Source: Gonocerus acuteangulatus (lineage: Eukaryota > Arthropoda > Insecta > Hemiptera > Coreidae). Taken from it: DNA of 64,000 nt. The DNA is taken from assembly GCA_946811695.1 (NCBI GenBank), contig OX328123.1, forward strand, positions 45,158,903 through 45,222,902, given 5' to 3'. Positions 1-10,978 of the stretch are shown here, piece by piece. The position numbers and the translations under genes are program-made. Positions within the stretch are counted from its first letter, which is position 1; the number at the start of each line of letters is the position of its first letter. The notes beneath the pieces were generated by a model. The model saw only the letters and a program-made list of their open reading frames with translations. It did no database searches and was not told the DNA's origin.

Positions 1-745
1 CCATTCAAAAACTTGAAATTTCTTGCAAAAATGATTCTCATCTAATTTTCAAAAGGAAGATCTCAGTCGATGAAATCAGTGCTAAAAATTTTGAAAGATT
101 TGTTCATTATCAATTTATTTTAGCAGTCAAATGAATTTTCCACTAAAAAAATAAAAGTAAATAAGAAACATGTTTCTAATAGAGTTTTCCGGAGAAAAAT
201 AAACAGAAGTAGAGGGAGTGAAGTGAGTAATTTCTGATTAGGGTCAGTTAGCTACAGTCTTTCCGTGCATTGCGGCAACATAAAACACACATCTTCAAAA
301 TATCATTCGAGAAGGTGTTTAAATTTTAGTCAAAATTTAGAAATGAAATTAATGGTTTCTTTTCAAGCTTTCCAAATGACACTAGTGATAAGACATTATG
401 GAAAGATCCTAAGAAGAAGCAGTTCTGGCTCTTCAGACTTTTATTATGCCACAATGCAAATGTTATAAATATGAAGCTTGAAAATTTAAGAGGTTTAAGT
501 CATTAGCCACATATTATTGCTTAGAATCATTATGCCTACTCAGGAGTAAAGTGGTGGTATAAGTGTAAAAATAGCTGAGAGATTCCTTCCTTAATTTACT
601 GTCTTCCAAAGTTGAAGAATCATTACAAAATATTTAGTGCAAATCAGAGCTAAAACCTTTTAGTTCTGACTTATGGCATTTTCATTTTTAGTCCTTCAAA
701 TGAAAACTTTTGTTAAAAAAAAAAAATCATTCATATTTTCCTTAC
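1..745. other. Intron sequence with no recognisable gene
   Basis: AT-rich sequence left of the 746-973 exon. Positions 60-195 share short blocks with 63370-63560, probably an old common repeat. Confidence 0.4.
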
Positions 746-973
746 CATTCTGCAAGGCTCCTCATCATCTGGTAGCCAGGCGTATGGATCGTGATGATAG
801 TAAGGGTGCCTGAGAGGGGGTGGAGGATAAGGGTATGGAGGAATCCACCTTGGAAAGGGTGCCCAATCCTGCTGAGGTCTGCGTACCAATTCTGCAAGGT
901 TTTCATCAGACGGAACTCTACGTTTTACACACACTGTCAGCAGGCTGGGACTCCGAGAGCTGCAGCTAGAGTC
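746..973 (-). CDS. Internal exon of unrecognised minus-strand host gene (Pro/Tyr/His-rich segment)
   Basis: This 228-nt exon (76 codons, phase 0 at both ends) is bounded on the minus strand by an acceptor ending in TTGTTGCAG and by the donor ATG|GTAAGG. It begins DSSCSSRSPS, has a charged middle (KRRVPSDENLAEL) and ends in a strongly biased stretch with WIPPYPYPPPPL and HPYYHHDPYAWLPDDEEP. There is no membrane segment or zinc-binding pattern. The composition suggests a disordered region, possibly a cytoplasmic tail or a proline-rich interaction segment. It follows the 16616-16786 exon in phase across a 15.6-kb intron. The donor shows that coding continues beyond the left edge. I do not recognise the family. 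The exon call rests on open frame, splice sites and a composition unlike the surrounding repeats. Confidence 0.72.
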
Positions 974-2187
974 CTGCAACAAGACTTGGTTACCTCATTA
1001 TGGGCCCTTAGAGATAACTTTCTAAAATTATTGCAGAAATGAATGGGAAACAATTTATGGAAGAGATTAAAAAAAAAAAAAATCATGATTATAAATGACA
1101 GAATGCATTGAAATATAATAACATAATAAGACCAGCAATTGCAGTTGGTTGGTTGGTTCAGGTTATCATACTGGAGAAATATGGAGATAAATTGTTCACA
1201 ATAACTTCCACAACATATCTTTTGTTGACAGAGTTTTGTTACAATCAACAACCTCACCCTCAGTGCCCTTCTTTAGTTCAGTGAGGTTTACTCGGGATTG
1301 CTCAAGGCCTGCCAACTTCATCCGTGATTAACATCAGAAGGGCGCTCAGATGAAGTTATAAGGTGCCTAACTAAGCTCCCCTCTGCTCCGACCAGCGTCT
1401 TGGGTCGAAGAGAGATCAGAGAGGCAAAGACATTCTATTTTTAATTTATAAATGTGTAATTGGTAAACTCTTAGCTCATAATAATCATTGTTAATCTCCA
1501 TAGTGGTAAAGTATGCATTTCGGGTACAAGTTGGGCAACAGAAATAATGATATAACTCAAAAAATATCTCTGTTTTATGCTAGATGAGGAAGGAACATAT
1601 ACAGAACAAAAGACATTATGATAGGAAAAATAAGGAGTGAAAATTGGGGGTTTTATAAAATGAAACTTTTTTTTTTTAAACCTTAGTATGGCATATATCT
1701 GGAACAAAAGCAGGTAGAAACTTGGCTACATTTTGACCTTGTTTTAACCCCTTGATTATTGTCATTTACTTGTGATATACCTTGTATAGAGTTCTAGTCA
1801 ACATTGATAAAATTAAACATTTTATTTTTTTAATGCATTAATTATTTTAAACAATGAAAAAACTAAAATTATTACATAACTGCTGAAAAAGTAAGTGGGA
1901 TTTTCCCATTACTGCACCCTTTTTTGACCTATTCCGACTCGATAAAGTAAGAGAATGAAGTAAACAATGATAAATTATCTTCGGAAAGAATTAATAAATT
2001 CTTGAAGAAAGTAGCGCTTGAGGTTTTCCGTGACAGCATTTTCGAAAAAATTCTTTCAATCTTTATTTGCTAATAAGTAGGAACCAAATAATTCTCAGCT
2101 TTCACAAATCTAGGTCACCTGGTGAGTAAACCATGTCCAAGATTTTGAAAGCAGCGCATTTCAGAATTCATAAATTATTAACTTTAA

Positions 2188-2374
2188 GGGGTCTCCCGTG
2201 GTCTAATGGCTAGCGCCTTGGATTCATAAGCGGGAGATGGTGGGTTCAATTCCCAACCTCCGGCAGGAATTTTATCATCCCACGGCTCGCTGGTAAAATT
2301 CCTCGCTACACCCTGGATGTCGGCGCTAATGACCTAGATGTAGATGCGCCGTAAAAAAAAAAAAAAAAAAAAAA
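2188..2374 (+). repeat. tRNA-derived SINE (family A), near complete
   Basis: The head resembles a tRNA gene. It has an A-box-like GTGGTCTAATGGC and a B-box GGTTCAATTCC 40-50 bp further on, as needed for internal RNA polymerase III transcription. After the head comes a body that can fold on itself (GGAATTTTATCATCC then GGTAAAATTCC), the sequence CCTGGATGTCGGCGC, and an A-run of about 22. The same unit recurs inverted at 8568-8725 and in pieces at 36349-36470, 36571-36700 and 47044. The unit cannot be a functional tRNA because the 3' acceptor is replaced by the SINE body. Confidence 0.85.
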
Positions 2375-3009
2375 TTAACATTAATTGTGAGATATTCACT
2401 TGCTTGTAGATACATGGATACTCTCGTGTCAAGGGTGAATAAGATTAATAACAAAAACTAGTCAAATTCTTTTGAAGTTCTCAAATGGCATGAGTTGAAA
2501 TATATAAACGTAATAAAAATTATTATTGAACATATAACAATTTATTTAGTATATTTAGGAGTATATATATGAATAAATAAGTACTTAAAATATTAGTATT
2601 ACTATATTATATGTAAACATACTAGTGCGAGCCTGTGTAGATAAGTATATTATACCTATCTACACAGACTTGTAGATATCTGTACATAAACACTCAAAAG
2701 TTCATGTAACACAATTTTGGTTTTGGACGTGATTAATGGTATATTGTAATTGGGAATTAACATTACCGATGGCGGTGCCACTGTCGTCAAAAAAGGCGGT
2801 ATAGAAAGGTATACCTGTGACATTTGTTACATAGTGATTGCTGATAACAAGTGTTTTCGCAGTTGTTTGTGGTTCTATTTCACGTTAATAGTAGTGTTTT
2901 CATCAAGAAACAGGGTTTTTGGAAGCTCTACTTTATTTGTGTACTCAAATATGTAAGAATATTGGACTAACAGTGAGTTATTGTTATTGTGATGGATAAG
3001 CAAAAGTGA

Positions 3010-3402
3010 GGTAAATATTATTTCATACCATTGTGAATAGCTTTGAATACAATAAATGTATTTTATATTAAATATTGCATATTATTGAGTACCAACAAAT
3101 TATGAACAATTTGAAAAAAAAATACCTCAAAATCTTTATTTTCACATATTACATGCACCATTAATTTTTTTTTAATTTTAAATCGTTTCTGATCACAAAT
3201 TTTAATTATTGCTTACATTATTTGCAAATTATAACTGATGTAAATATAATTTCATACCATTGTGAACAGATTTGGATACAATACATTTATTTTATAATAA
3301 ATATTGCATATTATTGAACACCAACAAATCATGAACAACTTGAAAATTGAGAAAATATTTCAAAATTTCTTTGAATCGCTATTTCACATATTACATGCAC
3401 CA
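3010..3402. repeat. Direct duplication of about 160 bp (two diverged copies)
   Basis: Positions about 3010-3172 and 3239-3402 share long blocks such as TTTCATACCATTGTGAA, AATATTGCATATTATTGA and CACATATTACATGCACCAT in the same order, offset by about 230 bp. The copies differ by scattered substitutions and small indels, so the duplication is old. No function is apparent. Confidence 0.7.
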
Positions 3403-3585
3403 TTTCATTTACTTATTAAGGTTGTAATTAAATTATATAAATATACTTTATCAAAAGGCACCATAATATTTATGAAAGGAGTCATATGAATCAAATATGG
3501 AGTAGTACACTCATTTAAATTTAATATAGCCATTCCTAATTAAACTTGTGAAACAAAGTGCAAACAATTTAATAGATTGGTTGGT

Positions 3586-3759
3586 CTTCTCCAAAATACC
3601 ACAGGTATTTAGGTAATGGATGTGCATTCACAATTGCTTCACCTTCAACTATGCACCTGGAATTCCTTAAGGCTTCTAGATAGCCAAAGAAGTTCCTTGG
3701 TACATACTTTTGTTCATCAATATCTATACCTTCTGAATTTCTAGAAGTGAATTTCAGAA
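3586..3759 (-). pseudogene. Open segment with protein-like composition, unknown
   Basis: The minus strand is open for about 58 codons without a start, containing EGIDIDEQKYVPRNFFGYLE and RCIVEGEAIVNAHPLPKYLW, and ending at a stop near 3586. A pyrimidine-rich stretch ending in TTCTAG just upstream could be a splice acceptor, but no matching donor is obvious. The composition looks more protein-like than neighbouring random ORFs. It may be a decayed transposon coding exon or a last exon of something else. I do not recognise the family. Confidence 0.3.
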
Positions 3760-5158
3760 ATTAAATCAAATTCGGGTAAAATGGGTTGCAAGCTGTTTAT
3801 ATTCACACAAGAGTGAAGGTTGCATAAATGTGAATTATTTCTCTACCTCTTACATATATTGTTTAAAATTAATTACTTTGTGAAAGGGAAAGGTTCATGT
3901 TGTCTTTAAAAAGACAAATTTGTCATAAAACAGTTGGGAAATTATTAAATAGCACGAAAAACACAATAGCTTTACATGTGTAAACAATGCACGTATACCG
4001 TTCTCGCTAGTTCCAAAATTTTCCGCATGGCGGCGTATCGCTTAATGTTAATTCCCAATAACAATTTGCTACAATATTCCACAAATAAATTGCTCCAGTA
4101 TTCCACAATCCCTCCGTATTCAATATCTTCTCTTTTGTTTTGGTTGAGTTTAAGGCGTGTCAACCGTTGGGGTCATTAACGCCAGTCTCTTCTCTTTATT
4201 AATATGTAAATACATATGTTTTATTTTATTATTTAAGGTTTTGTTGATAATATTCGAGTTTGTTTTTGTTTCTTCTTTACATACAGTTATATTTTTTTGC
4301 TTAACCAAATGTATTTACTTGTTATTCTTAAGGCACAAAGTCCCAGAATAAAGTGGTTTTCTTTTTCATCCATTCAACATTTTCTAGTTGCTAGGGAGTC
4401 TAGCATGAGGAAATCTCTACATCACTCTTTTCCTTGAAAATGTACGAAATAGTAGAAAGAGCAATAATTAAGGCCGGAAAATAGATTGACTATGAAAAAA
4501 AAAAAAAAAGAGAGAAGGAAAGTGTATGGAATGCTGCAAGAGAGGAGAGATTCTGATAAATGACAATCGTTAAAGAGATAAATTGAGAGAGGTTACATTA
4601 AGTAACGTTCTGCAGCAGTTATTTTTCTTTTTTGGTGAATTCTACAACTGGGGGCGTTCAAATTGGTTGTTCTTTGTGGGTTTCATAATTGACTTACAAA
4701 TTCCGTTTCCTTTCCATTGCATTGGGGCATGAGATCGCTCCATGTCTTTGTAGATATCGTCCTTGCCAATAAAAAATAAATACATTTTAAGCCTTTCATA
4801 CATTCTTTGTCTTCTTTTTTTTTATCGGAAAACAAATTATTTTTAAATGTGGATGTCCTGAATCTGTCTTCGCCCGTTTGTGGTCCAGTGCAGCTGCCAT
4901 ACAATAGTCAGCTGTAATAAGAGCCTTTACATCCTGAGCTACACTTTTCTACCATATTAGTTTTGGTTGACTTATGGACACTGTCCAAGCCTTTTAAATT
5001 GTATTGTTATGATTTACATAATTTTACATAACATAATTTTATATATTTATATAACATAAATTCATGTGTTGTTTTGGTTTACCTAATTCTCGTTCCATAA
5101 ATTTGTTCAAGGAATGCTTTCTTGGGACGTCTTAGTCTTGTGTAGAAATTCTTTTGAG

Positions 5159-5263
5159 ATTGTAGTGGTCGCTCGCTCGCGGACTATTTTTTCCTGCAGC
5201 GGAAGTATACATTGATATCAATGGGCACCTTTCCCGAGCGAGTCGTTCACTATTTACAAACCT
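5159..5263. repeat. Small palindromic element
   Basis: The ends are inverted copies: GTAGTGGTCGCTCGCTCGCG on the left and CGAGCGAGTCGTTCACTA on the right, with ATTGATATCAAT near the centre. The whole 105 bp could fold as one imperfect hairpin. The size and symmetry suggest a miniature inverted-repeat element, but no clear target duplication is seen. Confidence 0.45.
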
Positions 5264-6301
5264 AGTTGGGAATTGATACTGAGAATTTATTGTTGGTTTG
5301 TTCCTACAAAAGTGCCATTTTATGATGGTGTTATATTTTTGTTTCTATATGAATCTCTTAGTACCGAAAAGGCATTTTATTTAAGAAGGAATACTTCTTA
5401 CCAGTTATAAGAAACCATAATTATACCTACTTCTTCAGCCATTGTGGGGGAAGGCCTGCCTCCTCTCAGGGCACGCCCCTTTTGGTTCTTTTGTTTGAGG
5501 TCGGACTATAGTCACGAACGGGTTTCTTCCCTACTCCAACAATTAATAATAAAAAAATACGAATGAGAAGTTTGGGAAACTGTGGAACATACATATGGAC
5601 ATTTAACATCAAGTACATTATCTTACTGGTCCTTGTGCAAGCTCAGAGTCATGAATACGAGGTATAGGTTACGAAAAGAGTCCAGCGTTCTAAGCGATGG
5701 GCTCGTTAGAAGAGATCTCTGCATTTACATGAATATTTAGAAAATAGCACAAAATTCTGCAGCTCATCAATTTAATATAAACGGCTTACAAAAGAAAAAA
5801 AAAAAAAAAAATGTGGACCGTCTGAAGTATCTGCAAAAATTACTGGAACGTATTGACATAATGACACTTATTTTAATGAAGACTTGCCAACTCAATTTTG
5901 CACTATAACTGGCATTCTGTTGAACATAGAAATTGCTTAATGTTCACCATCAGTTATGTACACATTATTTCTGAGAAGTAATGAATGACCCGCTCTCAAA
6001 TGACCCTGGTTTTAAGTTTTCAACATGTTATTTCTCATTTCTTTATTTACTTTAAATATATGTCGAAATTAATTACAATAAAATCAAATACCTGTTGATG
6101 GGTTCTACCCCCTAATCAACATTGAAAAGAGCAAATCACACACTCTTGAAAAAAAAAAAAAATAAATAAATAAAAAAAAAAAAAATAGAAATGCGCCCAC
6201 CAGCAAATAGAGCCCTTTGCTAACGGGGTATAGTGACTGCATCGCATCTTGTGAAGGTTGAGGCAAGGAAACAATAAAATATAACCTCCTAACGCCAGTA
6301 T

Positions 6302-6994
6302 AAAAAGTCCGGCTCGCAGGAACTGCATCATCTTTGCGCGGTTCTGTTCATATCCCTAGTGCGATTAGTAAAGGAATATAGGAGCTATCGGTAGGTTTTG
6401 ATCTTTCGTTAAAAATATAAAATAAAATCTTAAAGATAAGGAAGCTTAAGGCGCCACATATGGAAACTGACAGTGTCCTAAGTGGAAGTGACTCTCCGCC
6501 ATCTCAACGCTCCCTCAAGGAAAACACTATTGCATACATTTTTCTTATTATCTTAGCTTAACTAAAATACTCATTCCACCGTTAAATAAAATTAAAAACA
6601 ACAGTGAGGTAAACAGTGACAAAACCCCGTTGAAATGAACAAAACTAACACTTTCGTGGTTTTAAGCACTTATTTCTCCAATTGACATCGCCCCGTCGAA
6701 ATTTGCTTCAGAATCATTTTTGTAGAGAATTTAGTATGCTTTGAACTTGCCACGATTTTTTAACTGTTTTGAAGATATTAAACAAAATATACGAAGATCC
6801 CAAACATTTTTATGTATCTTAATAAAATATTTTATTCTAATCCTTACATACATATATATTTGAGCTGACGTATATTTACGTGATGTATAAGTTCTGAAAT
6901 GTAAATGTTTCCAGTAGGCACCTCCGGATTGCGTCATGAGATGAACCTGATATGCGGGATTCCTCCCTATGGAGGGAGGAAGGAACCGCGCTAT
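6302..6994 (+). mobile_element. Non-autonomous Helentron/HINE-like repeat, copy H1
   Basis: The 5' end AAAAAGTCCGGCTCGCAGG is followed by the subterminal motif GCGCGGTTC. The core has the shared segments AAGCACTTATTTCTCC and TTAATAAAATATTTTATTCT. The 3' end is a hairpin (TTCCTCCCT..AGGGAGGAAGGAACC) followed by GCGCTAT. The 13-bp inverted match between the subterminal 5' motif and the 3' tip, the 3' hairpin and the lack of protein are typical of Helitron-like non-autonomous elements. In this copy the core is shortened and the final CTAA has become CTAT. Confidence 0.65.
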
Positions 6995-7823
6995 GATGTA
7001 AACCCGCCAGAGATGTAAACCCTTAACACGTATCGTGTCAGCAGAAATGTATGACTTTTAATATAACGTAACATTTATACACAAATTAAGTTTAGGTATT
7101 TTATACGTTTAAAATGAAATTATAATGAGCGGTCCGCTATGGTATACACCAAGATACTCATGTGGAGTTCAACTAGTATAGACCGGTACGTCAGTACCAC
7201 TGTGGTAAGTAAAGAGCGGCTGTTCTGATACTGGCAAAAATTAGAAATCCTACATTCCCGAAGTCGTTCGGAGGCTTATCTTTATGACTCTAGACAAGGA
7301 CTTGCAGATGACGAGGGTACAGTTGGCACAACCTGGACAATGACAATGCCCCCACCCTAAGCCTCCTCTAGGTCCTCACCTTCGAATTTATATTACTGTT
7401 CAATGAATTTAAAAGAAAAAAATAACCAATTAAAAACTGGTGTAAACAGTGTTGTAAAATACCCGGGTATTTATACTTAAGGGTAAATACCCAGGGTAAA
7501 TACCCAATTTCATAAATACCCGGGTATTTAACTAAACCGTGACTTAGTAATCGAATATTGTAAAATGTCATGGATCTTGCCTGTTTAGAGCTATTGCAAC
7601 TCTGAGAAACTATTAAAACAATAAGAAATTATAAAATAGGATCACTGAGAGGTTAATAAATAATAAATTATTACCTGAAAATTTGCCATGGACCTTCGGA
7701 CTACCAATAAAACTAGTTTTTTACCTAAATTTGATACTACTGTTCTGCATTCACAAAAATGTAGCCTCAGCTAAAACTCTGGACTAGGATTATTTCAATT
7801 TCTCAAAACTCAAATTAAGTTAC

Positions 7824-8290
7824 CTACTCATTGATCAAAACACATGTACTTTTCAAGCCTCTCCACCATAACATGGGACTTATTTTATTATTTTCTTTGT
7901 CATTGTCTTCAAGACGTTCCCAAACAAAGGATCTTTGGCATAATCCCTCTTGGTCCCTGTAGCCAGCAATGTTTTTCCGAAGATCAACTGATTTCAATCC
8001 CATGCTTCTGCCTAACTCACACACAAAACAAATGGAAGAGTTCAACAAGTCTGCAGCAAGATGTGCGTTTCCAACACCAAACTGAATGCGTTTCTCCTAT
8101 TTAGTTAACACAAGTTTTTCCTCCGTTTTTGAAGAGAAGATTCTGGGTTTCTTGTTAAAGAGTTTTCAGTAATTCTTAAATATCTTATGAACTGTGTGGA
8201 TCAAAGGGGCATTTAACTGAATGGCAGTAATAAGTTCAACAATTGGACCAAGGATGTTAACTAGTTTCCCAACTCGGACTCAAAACACTC
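7824..8290 (-). pseudogene. hAT transposase remnant (C-terminal part)
   Basis: On the minus strand, a piece with GPIVELITAIQLNAPLIHTV is followed, after stops, by NAHLAADLLNSS (about 8037-8072) and then KNIAGYRDQEGLCQ, FVWERLEDND and ISPMLWWRGLKSTC, up to a stop at 7824. The AHLAADLL motif followed by a WW motif about 60 residues later matches the layout of hAT transposases in their catalytic and dimerisation region, and the segment sits inside an element with hAT termini. At least two stops interrupt it, and upstream parts are missing, so it is dead. The family assignment comes mainly from the ends and target duplication. Confidence 0.6.
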
Positions 8291-8567
8291 TGTCATCAAG
8301 AAGCTACCTTTTCATTTCTGGTGAGATTTCCGCTTACTGTAATGTTGTTACTACTCTATGAGCATAATTTCAAATAATATTAACAAGGATCACAAACTTA
8401 AACTTAACTTAAAATGGGTTTGAACTATTACAATAAACATTAAAAATGTTTTTGGCCCTTGTTTACAATTTAAATAAGTCCTTAATAATTGAATAGGGTT
8501 CATTAAAACCTTTTTTAAAAAAGTCCGACTCGCAGGAACTGCGTCATCTTAGCGCGGTTCCAGTTCA

Positions 8568-8725
8568 TTTTTTTTTTTACGGCGTATCTACATCTAGGTC
8601 ATTAGCGCCGACATCCAGGGTGTACCGAGGAATTTTACCAGCGAGCCGTGGGATGATAAAATTCCTACCGGAGGTTGGGAATCGAACCCACCATCTCCCG
8701 CTTATGAATCCAAGGCGCTAGCCAT
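8568..8725 (-). repeat. tRNA-derived SINE (family A), reversed copy lacking its extreme 5' end
   Basis: Read on the minus strand, it starts ATGGCTAGCGCCTTGGATTC, includes the B-box GGTTCGATTCC, the self-complementary body and CCTGGATGTCGGCGC, and ends in an A-run of about 11. The first dozen bases of the family, including part of the A-box, are absent. There the sequence passes directly into TCCCTATGGGGGAGGG of the rolling-circle 3' hairpin. Confidence 0.8.
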
Positions 8726-9427
8726 TCCCTATGGGGGAGGGAGGAACCGCGCTAATTAAAAAATAACAAGGAATAAAAACAGAGAAAAAGAACAGTTCGA
8801 ATAAGCAAACTCAATTACTTTAATGTTTTAAGCGCTTATTTCTCCGATTGACATCGCCTAATCAAAACTTTCATCAGAACCTTTTTTGTAGAGCATTTAG
8901 TGAGCTTTCTAATGGTATTCTTTCGTTTACCAAGATTCTCAACCTTTTTCGAGATATTAAGGAAAATATACAAAGTTACCAAAACTTTTTATGTCTGTTA
9001 ATAAAATATTTTATTCTAACCCTTCCTTAACTCCAAACGTAACTAAAATTTCAACATATTAGTTTTAATGATAGTAAAACATGCAGAAAATGTTTCAACT
9101 GAATCCCATGATTCTAAGTACCTAAACCAAAAACGGTATTCAAAAACTATTTTTCCAATTTTCTCAAAAACGGTTAAAGCTATCGCCTTGAAAATGGTTT
9201 CATTCGTTTTCCTAGCCAAAGAAGCCTATAAAACGAGTACTTACAAGCTTATGAACTCAAAAACGTAAGCGTTACGATTTTGTTTGCGCGAATTTCGCCC
9301 CAAACGCCATTTTCCAGTGGGCGGATTTTGCTGTTTAACGAACTTGACCTTTCGAATCGGGCGACAGATTTTTGTACCAAATTTCATCAATATCGGACCA
9401 TTAGGGAGGCCAGAAATCCGCGAACAG

Positions 9428-9431
<4 letters not shown>

Positions 9432-9478
<47 letters not shown>
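9432..9478. repeat. (TA)n microsatellite inside Helentron-like copy H3
   Basis: A run of TA dinucleotides of about 47 bp sits at the conserved microsatellite position of the element, directly after CGAACAGACAAATA. Confidence 0.95.
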
Positions 9479-9486
<8 letters not shown>

Positions 9487-10821
9487 TATACATATATATT
9501 TGTATATATATATTCAAATTTTAACCACCGTTATTTTCGGTCTCTAGGGGTTCTGAAACGCGAAATTTTCTAGTCGGCACTTCCAGATTGTTTCATTGTA
9601 TCAACCTTATAAGCGGGGTTCCTCCCTATCGGGGAGGGAGGAACCGCGCTAATTAGTTAACTTTCCCCACTGTAAAAGTAATAATGAAAATTCATAGATA
9701 TACATTAAGTTGTAAACACCCATAAATACCTGGACCGACTTTTAACTTTCTTTAAAATATTACTGGGTAAGTATTAATGTTCATTAAGCTTTTATGATCA
9801 AATGGGTAAGTTTCAGTCCTTGTTTGCACCAAAAAATATTCAAAGAAGTTGTATCAAGCTCAAAAACTGAAAATACCCATTTTTTGGGTATTTACCTTCC
9901 CTGTGGGTAAATACCCGGGTAAATACCCAATTTATATTTACCTACCCACTGGGTATTTACCCACCCCACATCACTGGGTGTAAATAGAGAATACCAAAAA
10001 CAACTCAAAAGAACGAAAAACACCAATACAATAATCTAGATATTCATACGGCCAAATACCAAGAAACAAAATATTGTTTCTAATTATACGTATTCTGTTT
10101 TATTGAAAATTACATTTTAATACTTACAATTACTTACCAATTACAAAGATAACGAGCACTGAAAAACACTGTGGGAAACACACAAGAAGATCCGTTCAAA
10201 TAAACGAAACTAACTAAGTTTTAAGCACTTATTTCTCCAAATATGAAAACCCCATCGAATATTTCTTCAAACGTTTTTTGTAGAGCATTTAGTAAGCTTT
10301 CTAATGGTAATCTTCCGTTTACCAAGATTCTGAACCTTTTTCGAGATATTAAGGAAAGTATACAAAGTAACCAAAACTTTTCATGTCTGTTAATAAAATA
10401 TTTTATTTTAATCCTTCCTTAACTCCAAACGTAACCAAAATTTTAACATATTAGTTTTGATAAAATTCGAACATGCGAAAAATGTTTCAATTGAATCCCA
10501 TGATTTTAAGTACCCAAACCAAAAACGTTATTCAGCAACTATTTTTCCAATTTTCTCGAAAACGGTTAAAGCTATCGTCTTAAAAATGGTTTCATTCGTT
10601 TTCCTAGGCTAAGAAGCCTATAAAAAGAGTACTTGCAAGCATATGAAGTAAGCGGAGCAATTTTTTTCGCGCGACATTCGCTCCAAAAACCATGTTCCGG
10701 TGGGCGGATTCTGCTGGTTAACGAACTCGACCTTTCAAATTAGACGAACGATTTTTGTATTAAATTTCATCAAAATCGGACCATTAGGGGGGCCGGAAAT
10801 GAGTGAACAGACAAATATTTA

Positions 10822-10954
10822 TGTAATATAAGTTAACATATGGTTGCTTTCAACACTCACATTTATTGACTGATCAAAACATATTATGTAACCTTGAACT
10901 ACAGTACATATGATATAATTTAACCAAGAGGTAGAAATAAACAAATACACAACA
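10822..10954 (-). repeat. 3' LTR of the Gypsy element
   Basis: This 133-bp copy reads TGTTGTGTATTTG at one end and TATATTACA at the other on the minus strand. It follows the polypurine tract. Confidence 0.9.
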
Positions 10955-10978
10955 TCTTCCTCCTCAGAGAAGTGGCCC

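Larger units (their letters stand above)
8517..9652 (+). mobile_element. Helentron-like copies H2/H3 inside the hAT element
   Basis: Positions 8517-8566 carry the 5' terminal motif (AAGTCCGACTCGCAGGAACT, then AGCGCGGTTCC). A reversed SINE follows at 8568-8725, and 8726-8755 is half of the 3' hairpin ending GAACCGCGCTAA. Immediately afterwards a second, long copy begins. It has the core (GAACAGTTCGAATAAGC, AGCGCTTATTTCTCCG), a (TA)n tract at 9432-9478 and a complete 3' hairpin ending at 9652. The first 239 bp may be a miniature derivative in its own right. Confidence 0.6.
7447..9976 (-). mobile_element. hAT-superfamily transposon with perfect 8-bp target duplication
   Basis: The element starts CAGTGTTGTAAAATACCCGG and ends ...CACATCACTG, so the termini are inverted CAGTG(T/A)TG. 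It is flanked on both sides by the identical octamer GGTGTAAA (7439-7446 and 9977-9984), the signature of hAT insertion. Both subterminal regions are dense in the palindromic unit AAATACCCGGGTATTT and its variants, plausible transposase binding sites. The interior holds a decayed transposase segment on the minus strand and was later invaded by Helentron/SINE material (8517-9652). Confidence 0.85.

Noticed and set aside
2188..2265. Possible functional tRNA gene
   Set aside because: A and B boxes are present, but the acceptor stem does not close and the sequence continues into the SINE body, with copies elsewhere in the window.
9280..9547. ORFs with long Ile-Tyr runs at the (TA)n tracts (also at 15151, 24001, 30169, 47158, 47373, 61198)
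   Set aside because: They are translations of TA dinucleotide repeats, not genes.
8755..9652. Reading 8517-9652 as one complete Helentron-like element
   Set aside because: A complete 3' tip (GAACCGCGCTAA) occurs at 8744-8755 before the second core begins, so two adjacent copies or a rearranged one are more likely; left open in the annotation.
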